Below are positions 16,200-23,688 of a stretch of DNA of 23,688 nucleotides, in pieces. Made by a program: the position numbers and the translations under genes. Positions within the stretch are counted from its first letter, which is position 1; each line of letters opens with the position of its first letter. This stretch comes from JAVBNN01 sp031551525 (GTDB lineage Bacteria; Bacillota; Negativicutes; Acidaminococcales; JAISLQ01): the NCBI GenBank assembly GCA_031551525.1, contig JAVBNN010000015.1, positions 1 to 23,688 of the forward strand, given 5' to 3'. Below the pieces are notes generated by a model. It saw only the letters and a list, made by a program, of their open reading frames with translations, was not told where the DNA came from and ran no database searches.

Positions 16200-18812
16200 A
16201 TGTTGCTTTATCATGTGAAATCCCCTACTGAAACTTTTGCCGAATTAAACAGTAGCAAGGATGGGCTATCAAGCGAACTGGCACAGGAACTTCTGGTCAA
16301 GTATGGCAAAAATGCTTTGGCCGAAGAAGGCAAAGAGAGCTTGATGCAAAAAGTATTGCGCCAACTCAAAGATCCGATGATAATAGTGCTTTTAGTGGTA
16401 GCCGCAATAGCCGGCGCCCTCGGAGAGGTGGCAGACTCGCTCATCATACTCCTAGTAGTAGTACTCAATTCCGTACTCGGGGTCATCCAGGAAAATAAAG
16501 CAGAAAAAGCGATCGAAGCCTTGCAAAAACTCTCTTCACCTTTTGCCAAAGTCCTCCGGGATGGCGCTTTTGTCAGTGTAAAAAGCGAAGATATAGTGCC
16601 TGGTGATGTGGTGTCCCTTGAGGCAGGCGATTTTATCCCGGCCGACATCAGAATATTTGAATCAGCCTCTTTGAAAATCGAAGAAGCCGCCCTCACCGGC
16701 GAATCGGTCGCGGTGGACAAGTTTATCGATACCCTCTCCGATGCGAATGTATCGCTGGGCGACCGCACCAACATGGCCTACATGAGTACCAGCGTAGTAT
16801 ACGGACGCGGCCTCGGTGTCATAGTTGCCACCGGTATGGATACGGAAATAGGAAAGATCGCCGATACCATTGCCAACACAGAAGAAACAGTCACTCCCCT
16901 GCAAAAGAAAATGGGGGAACTTAGCCATACGCTCACTATTGCTGTAATAGGTATTTGTGCGGTCATTTTTGCCATCGGCATTTATAGTGAGGGCACCGGT
17001 CGCGAAAATATCGTCGATACTTTCCTGATCGCCGTCAGCCTCGCGGTAGGCGCCATCCCCGAAGGCCTCGTTGTCGTAGTCACCATAGTGCTCTCTATCG
17101 GTATGACCCGTATGGCTAAGGAAAACGCCATCATCAGAAAGTTGCCGGCAGTCGAGACGCTTGGCTGCGCACAGGTCATCTGCAGCGATAAAACAGGTAC
17201 GCTCACCCAAAATAATATGACGGTGGTACGTGATTATACCCTGGCTGGCAGTTCCGAACTGCTCGATACCGCTATGGCTCTTTGTAGCGATGCCAGCGTC
17301 TCGAAAATCGATAATACTATTATCGGCGAACCGACTGAAAAAGGGTTGGTAGAAAAAGCCCTCAAAGACGGTTACAATAAAAACGCGCTTGAGGCTACCC
17401 AACCGCGCATCGGCGAATTGCCGTTCGACTCGAGCCGCAAATTGATGAGCACTGTGCACAAAACAGCAGACGGCAAAATCCTGCAGTTTGTAAAAGGTGC
17501 GCCGGATGAGCTTTTGAAACTTTGCATCAGTTACCAGGCTGACGGTCAGGCAAAACCACTGAGTGACGAACAGCGCGCAGATATCATCAAGGCCAATAAA
17601 TCTATGGCCGACGATGCCCTCCGGGTAATCGCCGCGGCCTGGCGCCAATGGGATAAAGAGCCGGACGCAGCCGACTACCAGCCGGAAATCATGGAAAAAG
17701 ACCTTACGTTTGTTGGCCTCATGGGTATGATCGATCCGGTAAGGCCAGAGGTGTTTGGCGCCATTGAAAAATGCGCGAGCGCCGGGATACGGCCGATAAT
17801 GATCACAGGCGATCATAAGGACACGGCTGTCGCTATCGGCAAACAGATCGGCATCATCAAGGACGTCTCGGAAGCGATAACCGGTGCTGAACTTGACATG
17901 ATAAGCGATGCGGATTTTGCCGAGGGCGTGCAAAAATACTCGGTTTACGCCAGAGTACAGCCCAAACATAAAGTGCGCGTAGTAAGTGCCTGGCAGGCAC
18001 TCGGAAAAGTCACTGCCATGACCGGCGACGGCGTCAATGACGCACCTGCACTTAAAACTGCCGATATAGGTATCGGCATGGGCATAACCGGTACAGATGT
18101 CAGCAAAAGCGTTTCGGCCATGGTACTTAGCGACGACAATTTCAGCTCTATAGTTTCCGCCGTTGAAGAAGGCCGTACTATATACGCCAACATCAGAAAA
18201 GCGGTGCAGTTTCTTCTTTCTACCAACGCTACCGAAGTGGCGGCTATTTTTGCCGCGACCCTTATGGATATACGCCTCTTGGCGCCGGTGCAGCTTTTGT
18301 GGATAAACATGGTCACCGACTCACTCCCGGCTATCGCCATCGGCATGGAGGAAGGAGAAAAAGAAGTAATGAACCAACCGCCGCGCGACAGCAAGGAAAG
18401 CATCTTTGCCCACGGCGTCGGCTTTAATATCGTCTACCAGAGCCTCATCATGGGCGGCCTAACGCTGGCAGCTTACCTCCACGGCGACGATATATCGCAT
18501 GAGATTGGTACTACCATGGCTTTTCTCACGATATCGGCCATACAGCTCTTTCACGCGTTTAATCTGCGTTTTAACTATTGTTCACTGCTCAACCCCAACC
18601 GCCCCAGCAACAAGTACATGTATGTAGCGTTTGTAGTGGGTCTGGCTGCTACCTTGTTTGTCATCTATACCCCAGTAGTCAACGACCTCTTTAAATGCGA
18701 CCCGCTGCAACCTAGAGAGCTGGCGATAAGTATCGGTCTGGCTTTCTGCATCATACCGATAATAGAAGTAATCAAGTTTATACAGAGAAATTTTATAAGC
18801 AAATCCTGCTAA
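16200..18812 (+). CDS. P2A-type cation ATPase, probably calcium-exporting
   Basis: A 870-residue P-type ATPase that pumps cations out of the cell using ATP. Residues in order: TGES at 166-169 (actuator domain), PEGL with E288 in TM4, the phosphorylated aspartate D330 in CSDKTGTLTQ, TGDGVNDAP at 608-616. The ion site keeps the calcium pattern: N676 and E679 in TM5 (NATEV), N703, T706 and D707 in TM6 (NMVTDSLPA). These match SERCA and bacterial calcium pumps such as LMCA1 and YloB, so calcium is the best guess. The ATG at 16200 follows GGGAGG at 5 bases; a frame-open ATG at 16167 lacks a ribosome site. A weak hairpin (TGCGGT/ACCGCA) in the gap before it may end the aldolase transcript. Confidence 0.93.
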   Translation: MLLYHVKSPTETFAELNSSKDGLSSELAQELLVKYGKNALAEEGKESLMQKVLRQLKDPMIIVLLVVAAIAGALGEVADSLIILLVVVLNSVLGVIQENKAEKAIEALQKLSSPFAKVLRDGAFVSVKSEDIVPGDVVSLEAGDFIPADIRIFESASLKIEEAALTGESVAVDKFIDTLSDANVSLGDRTNMAYMSTSVVYGRGLGVIVATGMDTEIGKIADTIANTEETVTPLQKKMGELSHTLTIAVIGICAVIFAIGIYSEGTGRENIVDTFLIAVSLAVGAIPEGLVVVVTIVLSIGMTRMAKENAIIRKLPAVETLGCAQVICSDKTGTLTQNNMTVVRDYTLAGSSELLDTAMALCSDASVSKIDNTIIGEPTEKGLVEKALKDGYNKNALEATQPRIGELPFDSSRKLMSTVHKTADGKILQFVKGAPDELLKLCISYQADGQAKPLSDEQRADIIKANKSMADDALRVIAAAWRQWDKEPDAADYQPEIMEKDLTFVGLMGMIDPVRPEVFGAIEKCASAGIRPIMITGDHKDTAVAIGKQIGIIKDVSEAITGAELDMISDADFAEGVQKYSVYARVQPKHKVRVVSAWQALGKVTAMTGDGVNDAPALKTADIGIGMGITGTDVSKSVSAMVLSDDNFSSIVSAVEEGRTIYANIRKAVQFLLSTNATEVAAIFAATLMDIRLLAPVQLLWINMVTDSLPAIAIGMEEGEKEVMNQPPRDSKESIFAHGVGFNIVYQSLIMGGLTLAAYLHGDDISHEIGTTMAFLTISAIQLFHAFNLRFNYCSLLNPNRPSNKYMYVAFVVGLAATLFVIYTPVVNDLFKCDPLQPRELAISIGLAFCIIPIIEVIKFIQRNFISKSC

Positions 18813-18826
18813 GATATCAAAATTGA

Positions 18827-18852
18827 CGGCTCCGTCTTTAGAGGCGGAGCCG
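18827..18852 (+). terminator. Hairpin after the calcium ATPase gene
   Basis: CGGCTCCG (18827-18834) pairs with CGGAGCCG (18845-18852) around a 10-base loop. No clear T-run follows, so it is a weak or factor-dependent terminator, or a structured leader of the next gene. Confidence 0.4.
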
Positions 18853-18873
18853 CTTGTACAATAAGGTGCTATT

Positions 18874-19992
18874 ATGGATAATATTTGCCCCAAAGAGTTT
18901 TGTACTGGTTGCCATGCTTGCCGCTCTATTTGTCCTGCTGGCGCGGTCCTGATAGAAGCTGACACACAGGGCTTTTATAAAGCGCGTATCGATCGACACA
19001 AGTGTATAGACTGCCATTTATGTAAAGCTGTTTGCCCGGCCAACAGGCCCTTATCAAGAAAACCTGACCGGCAGGATGTTTTTGCCTGCCACAGCACAGA
19101 TGAACTGATAAGAGAAGAAAGCAGTTCCGGCGGAGTATTTACCCATTTGGCTGAAACCGTCCTGGCTGACGGCGGCGTGGTGTTTGGCGCAGGGTTTGCA
19201 ACTCCGTCCTATATCACGCACGGCTATGTACTTAATACCAATGATTTACAGTATTTTCGGGGCTCCAAGTATGTGCAGAGTTTCATCGGAGAAACTTTCA
19301 AACAAGCTGTCGCTTCTCTGAACGAGGGAAAGCAGGTCCTGTTCAGTGGTACTCCTTGTCAGATCGATGGCCTCAACAGCTTTGCCAGTAAAATTTTTTC
19401 ATTAAACCACCCCAGCCTTATTACGGTAGACCTGGTCTGCCACGGTGTTCCGTCTCCACGCATATATAAAGAGTACTTAGCCTTCCGAGAAAAAGAGTAT
19501 GATAGCAGGATCAATAAGGTGAGTTTTCGAAGAAAACCGTATGGTTGGCATTCTTTTGGTTTAAATATCGTCTTTGACAATCAATCTTACTATTTTGCCA
19601 ACTTTCACCATGATCCTTTTTTAATAGGTTTTTTAAAAAACTATTATCTAAATACTTGCTGCTATACTTGTAAATATGCCAACACCCAGCGGCAAGGCGA
19701 TATTACCATAGCTGACTTTTGGGGTTACCGTGACAATGGTGAACTGCCTGATGATGATAAAGGCCTGACACTCATCATTACTAACAGCGAAAATGGAGGC
19801 CGTCTGTTTGAAAAGATAAAAAATGCCCTGCCTCATACAGCAAAAAATATAACTGATGCAGTGCCCGGCAATGCTGCACTGAAAAAAGCTTCTTTTAAAC
19901 ACCGCGATTATGACGCCTTTTGGAAGGATTATGAAAAGCTTACTTTTGCAGAAATTGCCGACAAATATTTGCAGACCAAAAACAAGCTTTGA
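18874..19992 (+). CDS. FrhB/FdhB-like iron-sulfur flavoprotein (coenzyme F420 hydrogenase/dehydrogenase beta family)
   Basis: A 372-residue protein of the FrhB/FdhB family. It begins with two 4Fe-4S ferredoxin motifs (C10-TG-C13-HA-C16-RSI-C20-P and C44-ID-C47-HL-C50-KAV-C54-P), followed by the family region with SSSGGVFTHL, SGTPCQIDGL (C162) and a C-terminal CCYTCKYANTQRQGDITIAD then FWG. Archaeal members bind FAD and reduce F420; bacterial relatives without F420 often sit in exopolysaccharide clusters or act as unknown reductases. No F420 genes or glycosyltransferases are near it here, so partner and substrate are unknown. Start at 18874 has AAGGTG 5 bases upstream. No signal peptide is seen. 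Confidence 0.88.
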   Translation: MDNICPKEFCTGCHACRSICPAGAVLIEADTQGFYKARIDRHKCIDCHLCKAVCPANRPLSRKPDRQDVFACHSTDELIREESSSGGVFTHLAETVLADGGVVFGAGFATPSYITHGYVLNTNDLQYFRGSKYVQSFIGETFKQAVASLNEGKQVLFSGTPCQIDGLNSFASKIFSLNHPSLITVDLVCHGVPSPRIYKEYLAFREKEYDSRINKVSFRRKPYGWHSFGLNIVFDNQSYYFANFHHDPFLIGFLKNYYLNTCCYTCKYANTQRQGDITIADFWGYRDNGELPDDDKGLTLIITNSENGGRLFEKIKNALPHTAKNITDAVPGNAALKKASFKHRDYDAFWKDYEKLTFAEIADKYLQTKNKL

Positions 19993-20059
19993 GTATTGAA
20001 AAACCGAAGTAATCAAACCTCTCCGCAGGTTAACAATGCTTACCGGTAGTGATAACAGT

Positions 20060-20078
20060 TGCCGCGGCGGCACTTTTT
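20060..20078 (+). terminator. Short hairpin after the FrhB-like gene
   Basis: TGCCG and CGGCA form a 5-bp stem with a 3-base loop, followed by CTTTTT. A modest terminator, about 70 bases after the stop codon. Confidence 0.35.
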
Positions 20079-20226
20079 GTTTGCAATCGTTCTAGGTTGC
20101 TGATGCCTGTACGGTTTTCACAATAATCTTATAAACTTCATGGGAGCAGGAATTTACTCTATGCATACAGAATTGATGGATTTATAAAATGCTTGGCTAT
20201 TATCTATTTTCAGGAGGTGAACTATT

Positions 20227-21288
20227 TTGGCAAAAAAGAATTGGCCTATGGCTCTGCTGCTCGCATTTATTTTTACTTGGTTTTCGGCAAACGCAGCATT
20301 TGCCGAAAAGGCTGACTTTGAAAATGCTTACTCGGAAATATATCAAAATGAGCGTTTTGACTACGAATTCACTTTCCCTCTAATTTTCCAAAGCATGCGG
20401 GAGAATGCCGACAATAGCGGCCTGTCCATGGCAAGCGCCGAAGGTGACTATACTTTGACTGTACAAGCTTCTTTCAATGTTGAAAACCAAACCGGACATA
20501 TACTTTTAGCTCAAGCTAAAAACCGCTCCAGCCACATTATAGAAAGTAACTCCAGCGACGAACACTACGCCCTTGTATACACCGATCACGGTGGAAAAGA
20601 TGGCAAGGAAAAGATTTTTTCCGAATATGGGGTGGTTGACAAAAACCGCATAGTTAAATATTTATTTATCTACCCTCTGGAAGACCATGAATATTTAAAA
20701 AAGGAGATATTCCTCTCGCTACAGCCTCAGGAAAGTTACATCGATCTTGTATCAGCACTGTCGTTTAGCCAGATGCTCCATTATGACTCATTTACTGAAA
20801 ACAGCGGCCCGGACGCACTAACACAGAATATGGTACTGTTTTATCTGGTACAGGCTGGCCTTTTTGAAAATTCCACCATAGTAGACCGCACTGGAAAAAA
20901 CATATATTTCGATAACTTCCCTGGTTCTGAGGGCAGTGTAAAAGAAAACATGGTCTATCTTTCCCCTGATAAACTTTATGCCGTCTATTTTGCTCAAGGT
21001 ACCTATAAATACCCGCCCCTGGCCTTTCCTCTGGCCACCGGCACGCAAACCGGACTTACCATAAATAACATTGAGCTACCTTATCAGGACATGAGTGAAA
21101 TCAAAGAGGTGAAAGACGCCGGCGATTACAAGGTAGTCAGCATAAATCTTAAGCGCGCTACTGGAAATACAGCCCAAACGCTGGGAACCGCCACGATCAC
21201 CTTAAAAAAAGACCCCCACTCCTATTTTGGCTATACAATAGCTTCTTATACAGCCAAATATAATAAATTTTCCGACTTGAAATTGTGA
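20227..21288 (+). CDS. Exported protein of unknown function
   Basis: A 353-residue protein starting at TTG, supported by AGGAGGT at the right distance, one of the strongest ribosome sites in the window. The signal peptide is residues 1-26 (LLLAFIFTWFSANAAFA, cleavage after AFA). The mature part is polar and beta-rich with many aromatic residues, no cysteines and no catalytic motif I can name. An in-frame ATG seven codons later (MALLLAF) would shorten the positive N-terminus and lacks a site. It is followed 33 bases later by a second exported protein on the same strand, probably the same operon. The family is not recognised. Confidence 0.78.
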   Translation: MAKKNWPMALLLAFIFTWFSANAAFAEKADFENAYSEIYQNERFDYEFTFPLIFQSMRENADNSGLSMASAEGDYTLTVQASFNVENQTGHILLAQAKNRSSHIIESNSSDEHYALVYTDHGGKDGKEKIFSEYGVVDKNRIVKYLFIYPLEDHEYLKKEIFLSLQPQESYIDLVSALSFSQMLHYDSFTENSGPDALTQNMVLFYLVQAGLFENSTIVDRTGKNIYFDNFPGSEGSVKENMVYLSPDKLYAVYFAQGTYKYPPLAFPLATGTQTGLTINNIELPYQDMSEIKEVKDAGDYKVVSINLKRATGNTAQTLGTATITLKKDPHSYFGYTIASYTAKYNKFSDLKL

Positions 21289-21321
21289 TTTGCCAAAAAC
21301 ATATCTACAAGGGGTGCTCTG

Positions 21322-22215
21322 ATGAAAAAACTATTACTATTTATCTTTCTTACTGTTTGTGCAATATTTTTGCCGTTCAATGATGCACAAGCCGCTTCGG
21401 GCAGTAAAGCCGCCCAAAAACTTTGGCAAAAAACCTCCGATATTAATAAAAATCTCAAAAGTTTTGACTGCACAGCCGATGTTACGCTGACTTCAAGTAT
21501 CAACGGCGTAAAAATGACTTTCCCCATAACTTGCAACATGACTTTTCTCAATGACCCACCAAAAGCGAAAGTATCAGTAACCATGGCATTGCCCTCCAAT
21601 TCCTTGAATATTGATTATTATGTTGTCTTAACAGAAAACGATTCCTACACAGCCTATTTTAAAAACGGCCCAAAGTCTGTCTGGCAAAAAATGACTTTGC
21701 CGGGGTACAGTGAAATACTCAAGAAAACCCTGGAGACCCAAGAAGAACTTGACAAAAACATTGTCGTAAAACTAAAAGGCTTTGAAACTAGTGAGGGGCT
21801 TTCTTTAGAAAAAATGCAGCTTACAATAAAAAACCGTATGTTCCGTGATATGTTACTAAAGTTGCATGACCGCGAAATAGATGGAAAGAAACCTTTTGCC
21901 AAAGGCGGTTTTGCCGAAAAAATGATGTCCGGGATGGGCGATATAAGTAAAACCCTTTGGATAGACCCGCAAACCGGCTTTGTGTATAATACCGACCTCG
22001 ACTTGACGCCAAACATACAAAAAATTTATAAAGTATATGCAAAAATAAAAAAAGACACCCCTGAAAAAACAGACGCCATGGATGAAATGCTTAAAAACCT
22101 GTCTATAACAGTCAAAATAAAGTATTCCAACCACGACAAGGCCGCCGACTTTACAATGCCGGAAGAAATTAAAAATGCCACAGAAATACAGCTGCCTAAA
22201 CCGGCTGTTGCATAA
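21322..22215 (+). CDS. Exported LolA-like/DUF6612-type protein
   Basis: A 297-residue protein with signal peptide MKKLLLFIFLTVCAIFLPFN (cleavage near residue 24, after AQA). The mature part has the repeating strand pattern of LolA/LppX-type half-barrels: a helix with LWQKTSDINKNLKSF, then strands with alternating polar and hydrophobic residues, and a later 'KTLWIDPQTGFVYNTDLDLT' segment typical of lipoprotein-carrier-like folds. Such folds hold a lipid or hydrophobic ligand; here that is inference. There is no lipobox cysteine. GGGGTG precedes the ATG. The gene is closed by a strong two-way terminator and is probably cotranscribed with the unknown exported protein upstream. Confidence 0.72.
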   Translation: MKKLLLFIFLTVCAIFLPFNDAQAASGSKAAQKLWQKTSDINKNLKSFDCTADVTLTSSINGVKMTFPITCNMTFLNDPPKAKVSVTMALPSNSLNIDYYVVLTENDSYTAYFKNGPKSVWQKMTLPGYSEILKKTLETQEELDKNIVVKLKGFETSEGLSLEKMQLTIKNRMFRDMLLKLHDREIDGKKPFAKGGFAEKMMSGMGDISKTLWIDPQTGFVYNTDLDLTPNIQKIYKVYAKIKKDTPEKTDAMDEMLKNLSITVKIKYSNHDKAADFTMPEEIKNATEIQLPKPAVA

Positions 22216-22219
22216 TACT

Positions 22220-22256
22220 AAAAAGGCGTGGTTGCTTACAGCAACCACGCCTTTTT
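22220..22256. terminator. Two-way intrinsic terminator
   Basis: A 16-bp perfect stem (22220-22235 with 22241-22256), loop TTACA, A-run left and T-run right. It separates the LolA-like gene from the convergent NfeD-like gene. Confidence 0.9.
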
Positions 22257-22263
22257 CCCTTAG

Positions 22264-22785
22264 TTATATATTTTTTATGACAGATACATACACTGCCCCG
22301 TTATGCACTAACGACACAACTACCTTCCTGTCTGTCTCTATATCCACCTTATCCCTGCTGGCAGCTATCTGTTTACTCGTCGCGCCCTCTATTTTTATGA
22401 GCACCTCACCATAGCCGTCACAGGGGATAGGGGTAACTACCGCCCCTTCTCTTCCAAGCAGCTCTTCAAGCGGCAAAATGGTGATTTTTCTCATCAGTTT
22501 CATATACAAAAAATATAGTGTGACAGATAAGATAAGCGATGCAACTGCGGAAAAAAATATAATCATACCGCCGCTAAAAGCAGTATGTTTGGTCAAAAGC
22601 AACCCTGCGCTGCCAAAAGTCAGAACGCCAATGATCATGCTGGTAGCGGAATAAGTAAATTCTTTCAGAAAATCCGCAGTAAATATGTTTTCCAGAACAG
22701 CATCAAAAAAGCTGCCGCATAATATAACCATTATGATAAACAGGAAACCAAATAGCAGGCAACCTTCATAAAGACCAAAAAACAT
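22264..22785 (-). CDS. NfeD-like membrane protein
   Basis: A 173-residue protein with three hydrophobic segments in the first 95 residues, then a soluble C-terminal OB-fold. LLGREGAVVTPIPCDGYGEV and the later VVVSLVHNGAVYVSVI match the NfeD C-terminal pattern. NfeD-type proteins such as B. subtilis YuaF usually sit beside a flotillin (YuaG) and act in membrane organisation or stress. No flotillin gene is visible next to it; the gene directly upstream is a decayed remnant. The ATG at 22785 follows AGGGA at about 7 bases. The short NfeD form without the N-terminal protease domain is seen. Confidence 0.78.
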   Translation of the reverse strand: MFFGLYEGCLLFGFLFIIMVILCGSFFDAVLENIFTADFLKEFTYSATSMIIGVLTFGSAGLLLTKHTAFSGGMIIFFSAVASLILSVTLYFLYMKLMRKITILPLEELLGREGAVVTPIPCDGYGEVLIKIEGATSKQIAASRDKVDIETDRKVVVSLVHNGAVYVSVIKNI

Positions 22786-22811
22786 AGCTGTTTCCCTTCA
22801 CAGTTACAATA

Positions 22812-23165
22812 TTAAAAAGAATACCTGTAAGCAAGCCCATAAATATCAAAACCGGCATTGGAATTATCAAACAACTCGCCATGTGAATAATGTGTCGCAA
22901 ATCCTTCTAACGCATGCCGCTTTTCCTTGCCAAAACTAACACCCAAAGCTATATTGAAGGCAAAAAGAACTTTGCTGCCTAAATCCCACTTGCCAAATTT
23001 ATCATCAGAAAGTAATGTGGGCCCTACATAAAAAGCAAAATAAGAATCAGTTTTTTTAGCGGTTTGCGTCAGCTGGATCCCACCGGCCAGCGTCACGCCA
23101 TAAATATCGTCGTAATGCTTGGGTTGCAAGACAAGCGTAGTAATACCCCACGCCGGCGCAACCGA
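22812..23165 (-). pseudogene. 3' remnant of a PagL-like lipid A deacylase (outer-membrane beta-barrel)
   Basis: The open frame runs from a TGA near 23207 down to TAA at 22812-22814, and the protein-like part begins around 23165 (NFSVAPAWGITTLVLQPKHY). It ends in a barrel-like YRYSF with a terminal aromatic residue. The segment FATHYSHGELFDNSNAGFDI resembles the PagL/acyloxyacyl hydrolase region 'HySNAG...N.G', including the His and Ser used in catalysis. A PagL is longer and carries a signal peptide; neither an N-terminus nor a plausible start with ribosome site is visible, and only a TTG at 23129 could start it. Family assignment is moderate; truncation is well supported. Confidence 0.6.
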
Positions 23166-23182
23166 AAAATTTCCCCGTACAC

Positions 23183-23329
23183 ATGTTGGCTTATAAACAA
23201 CGCTTCACCCCTAGAAGGTATGCAGTGGAATCCGCCCTGCTGGCTTTGGCTATGGAAAAATCTATCAATACCCCGTTAGCTAAAACCGGAGAAGAATATA
23301 GTAAACACGAAAAAATAAAATTGGAATAA
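23183..23329 (+). pseudogene. 3' remnant of an unknown gene
   Basis: A 48-codon plus-strand frame (MLAYKQRFTPRRYAVESALL ... HEKIKLE) looks coding: balanced, helical, charged composition and a normal end. The frame is open upstream to a TAA at 23141-23143, but residues before the ATG look like non-coding translation. There is no ribosome site at the ATG. It appears to be the end of a larger protein whose beginning was lost at the same point where the minus-strand PagL-like remnant is cut. I do not recognise the family. Confidence 0.45.
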
Positions 23330-23490
23330 TGGTTTTTTCAACATATTTCACACCCCATTATAATATATAATATGTGAACACATTATAACATAAAAAACCC
23401 GGCGGTTTGAACTGGATATTAAGATACAGGAATAATTTTTTGTAAAATAGATACCTAACTCCAAGTAAAACAGCCCTGCTAAACTAAAAC
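23330..23490. other. AT-rich gap without genes
   Basis: No convincing ORF or RNA gene. An imperfect AT-rich inverted repeat lies around 23360-23391, including TGTGAACACA; I cannot assign it to a regulator. Confidence 0.4.
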
Positions 23491-23512
23491 AAAAAACCAG
23501 CCTTTCGGCTGG
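23491..23512 (-). terminator. Terminator of the tRNA-Asn gene
   Basis: Minus strand: CCAGCC, GAAA tetraloop, GGCTGG, then six T. It lies just past the 3' end of the tRNA. Confidence 0.85.
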
Positions 23513-23522
23513 CTGAACTATC

Positions 23523-23597
23523 TGGCTCCTCGAGCAGGACTCGAACCTGCAACAACTCGGTTAACAGCCGAGTGCTCTACCATTGAGCTATCGAGGA
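23523..23597 (-). tRNA. tRNA-Asn (anticodon GTT)
   Basis: A 75-base tRNA with encoded CCA. The acceptor arm TCCTCGA pairs with TCGAGGA, followed by discriminator G and CCA. The D-arm (GCTCAATGGTAGAGC), the anticodon arm with loop CTGTTAA (anticodon GTT at 23663-23665 minus 100, that is plus-strand 23563-23565) and the T-arm with GGTTCGAGTCC are all intact. Confidence 0.97.
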
Positions 23598-23610
23598 ATT
23601 AACAAGTATT

Positions 23611-23639
23611 AATATATCGCCATTTGCCTCTCTTGTCAA
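23611..23639 (-). promoter_or_regulatory. Promoter of tRNA-Asn
   Basis: On the minus strand a consensus TTGACA (23634-23639), a 17-bp spacer and TATATT (23611-23616), placing the start about 7 bases before the mature tRNA. Confidence 0.8.
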
Positions 23640-23688
23640 GGGTTTAAAGGTTGCAACACAACGAAAGATCATTTAGAAAAACAAGACA

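Noticed and set aside
16662..17969. A long minus-strand ORF (435 codons) opposite the calcium ATPase.
   Set aside because: The plus strand has every P-type ATPase motif; the antisense translation is rich in His/Phe/Arg without domain structure.
23360..23391. TGTGAACACA with flanking AT repeats as a Rex, CRP or FNR site.
   Set aside because: Spacing and half-sites do not match any of these regulators, and no intact gene follows.

Overview
The window reads like chromosomal DNA of an anaerobic, diderm member of the Firmicutes, probably class Negativicutes. This is inference. Ribosome binding sites are strong and Gram-positive-like (AGGAGG, GGGAGG), promoters have Firmicutes-like -35/-10 boxes, and GTG and TTG starts occur. 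One gene remnant looks like an outer-membrane lipid A deacylase, and a superoxide reductase without a rubredoxin-like domain suggests an anaerobe. Most genes are GC-balanced; one (4888-6696) is strikingly AT-rich.

Layout. 1-1068: the 3' part of a family III CoA-transferase, ending at a two-way terminator shared with a convergent secreted DUF3298-like protein (1111-2298, minus). 2500-4748: a two-gene operon in which an exported FMN-binding protein overlaps a methyl-accepting chemotaxis protein by an ATGA. 4888-6696: a solitary DUF262/DUF1524 (GmrSD-like) restriction-type defence gene with its own promoter and terminators on both sides. 6781-9437, minus strand: ferritin, an Nramp metal transporter, a decayed ORF remnant and a small unknown protein, so this block contains metal uptake and iron storage. 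9630-10861, plus: two exported or membrane-anchored unknown proteins in an operon.

10909-13409, minus: an aspartate kinase/aminotransferase operon, whose promoter is embedded in the terminator of the upstream superoxide reductase gene (13519-13911, minus). 14220-18812, plus: an RluA-type pseudouridine synthase, class II fructose-bisphosphate aldolase and a P2A-type calcium ATPase, each apparently with its own expression signals. 18874-19992: a FrhB/FdhB-like iron-sulfur flavoprotein standing alone. 20227-22215: two exported unknown proteins, the second LolA-like. 22264-22785, minus: an NfeD-like membrane protein. 22812-23329: two 5'-truncated gene remnants pointing away from one junction. 23523-23597, minus: tRNA-Asn with a near-consensus promoter and a terminator.

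The genes are mostly housekeeping (glycolysis/gluconeogenesis, aspartate-family amino acids, ion homeostasis, oxygen defence). The accessory pieces most worth a second look are the FMN-protein/chemoreceptor pair, the lone AT-rich defence gene, the promoter built into a terminator, and the double-truncation scar near tRNA-Asn. I saw no CRISPR array, insertion sequence or replication origin.
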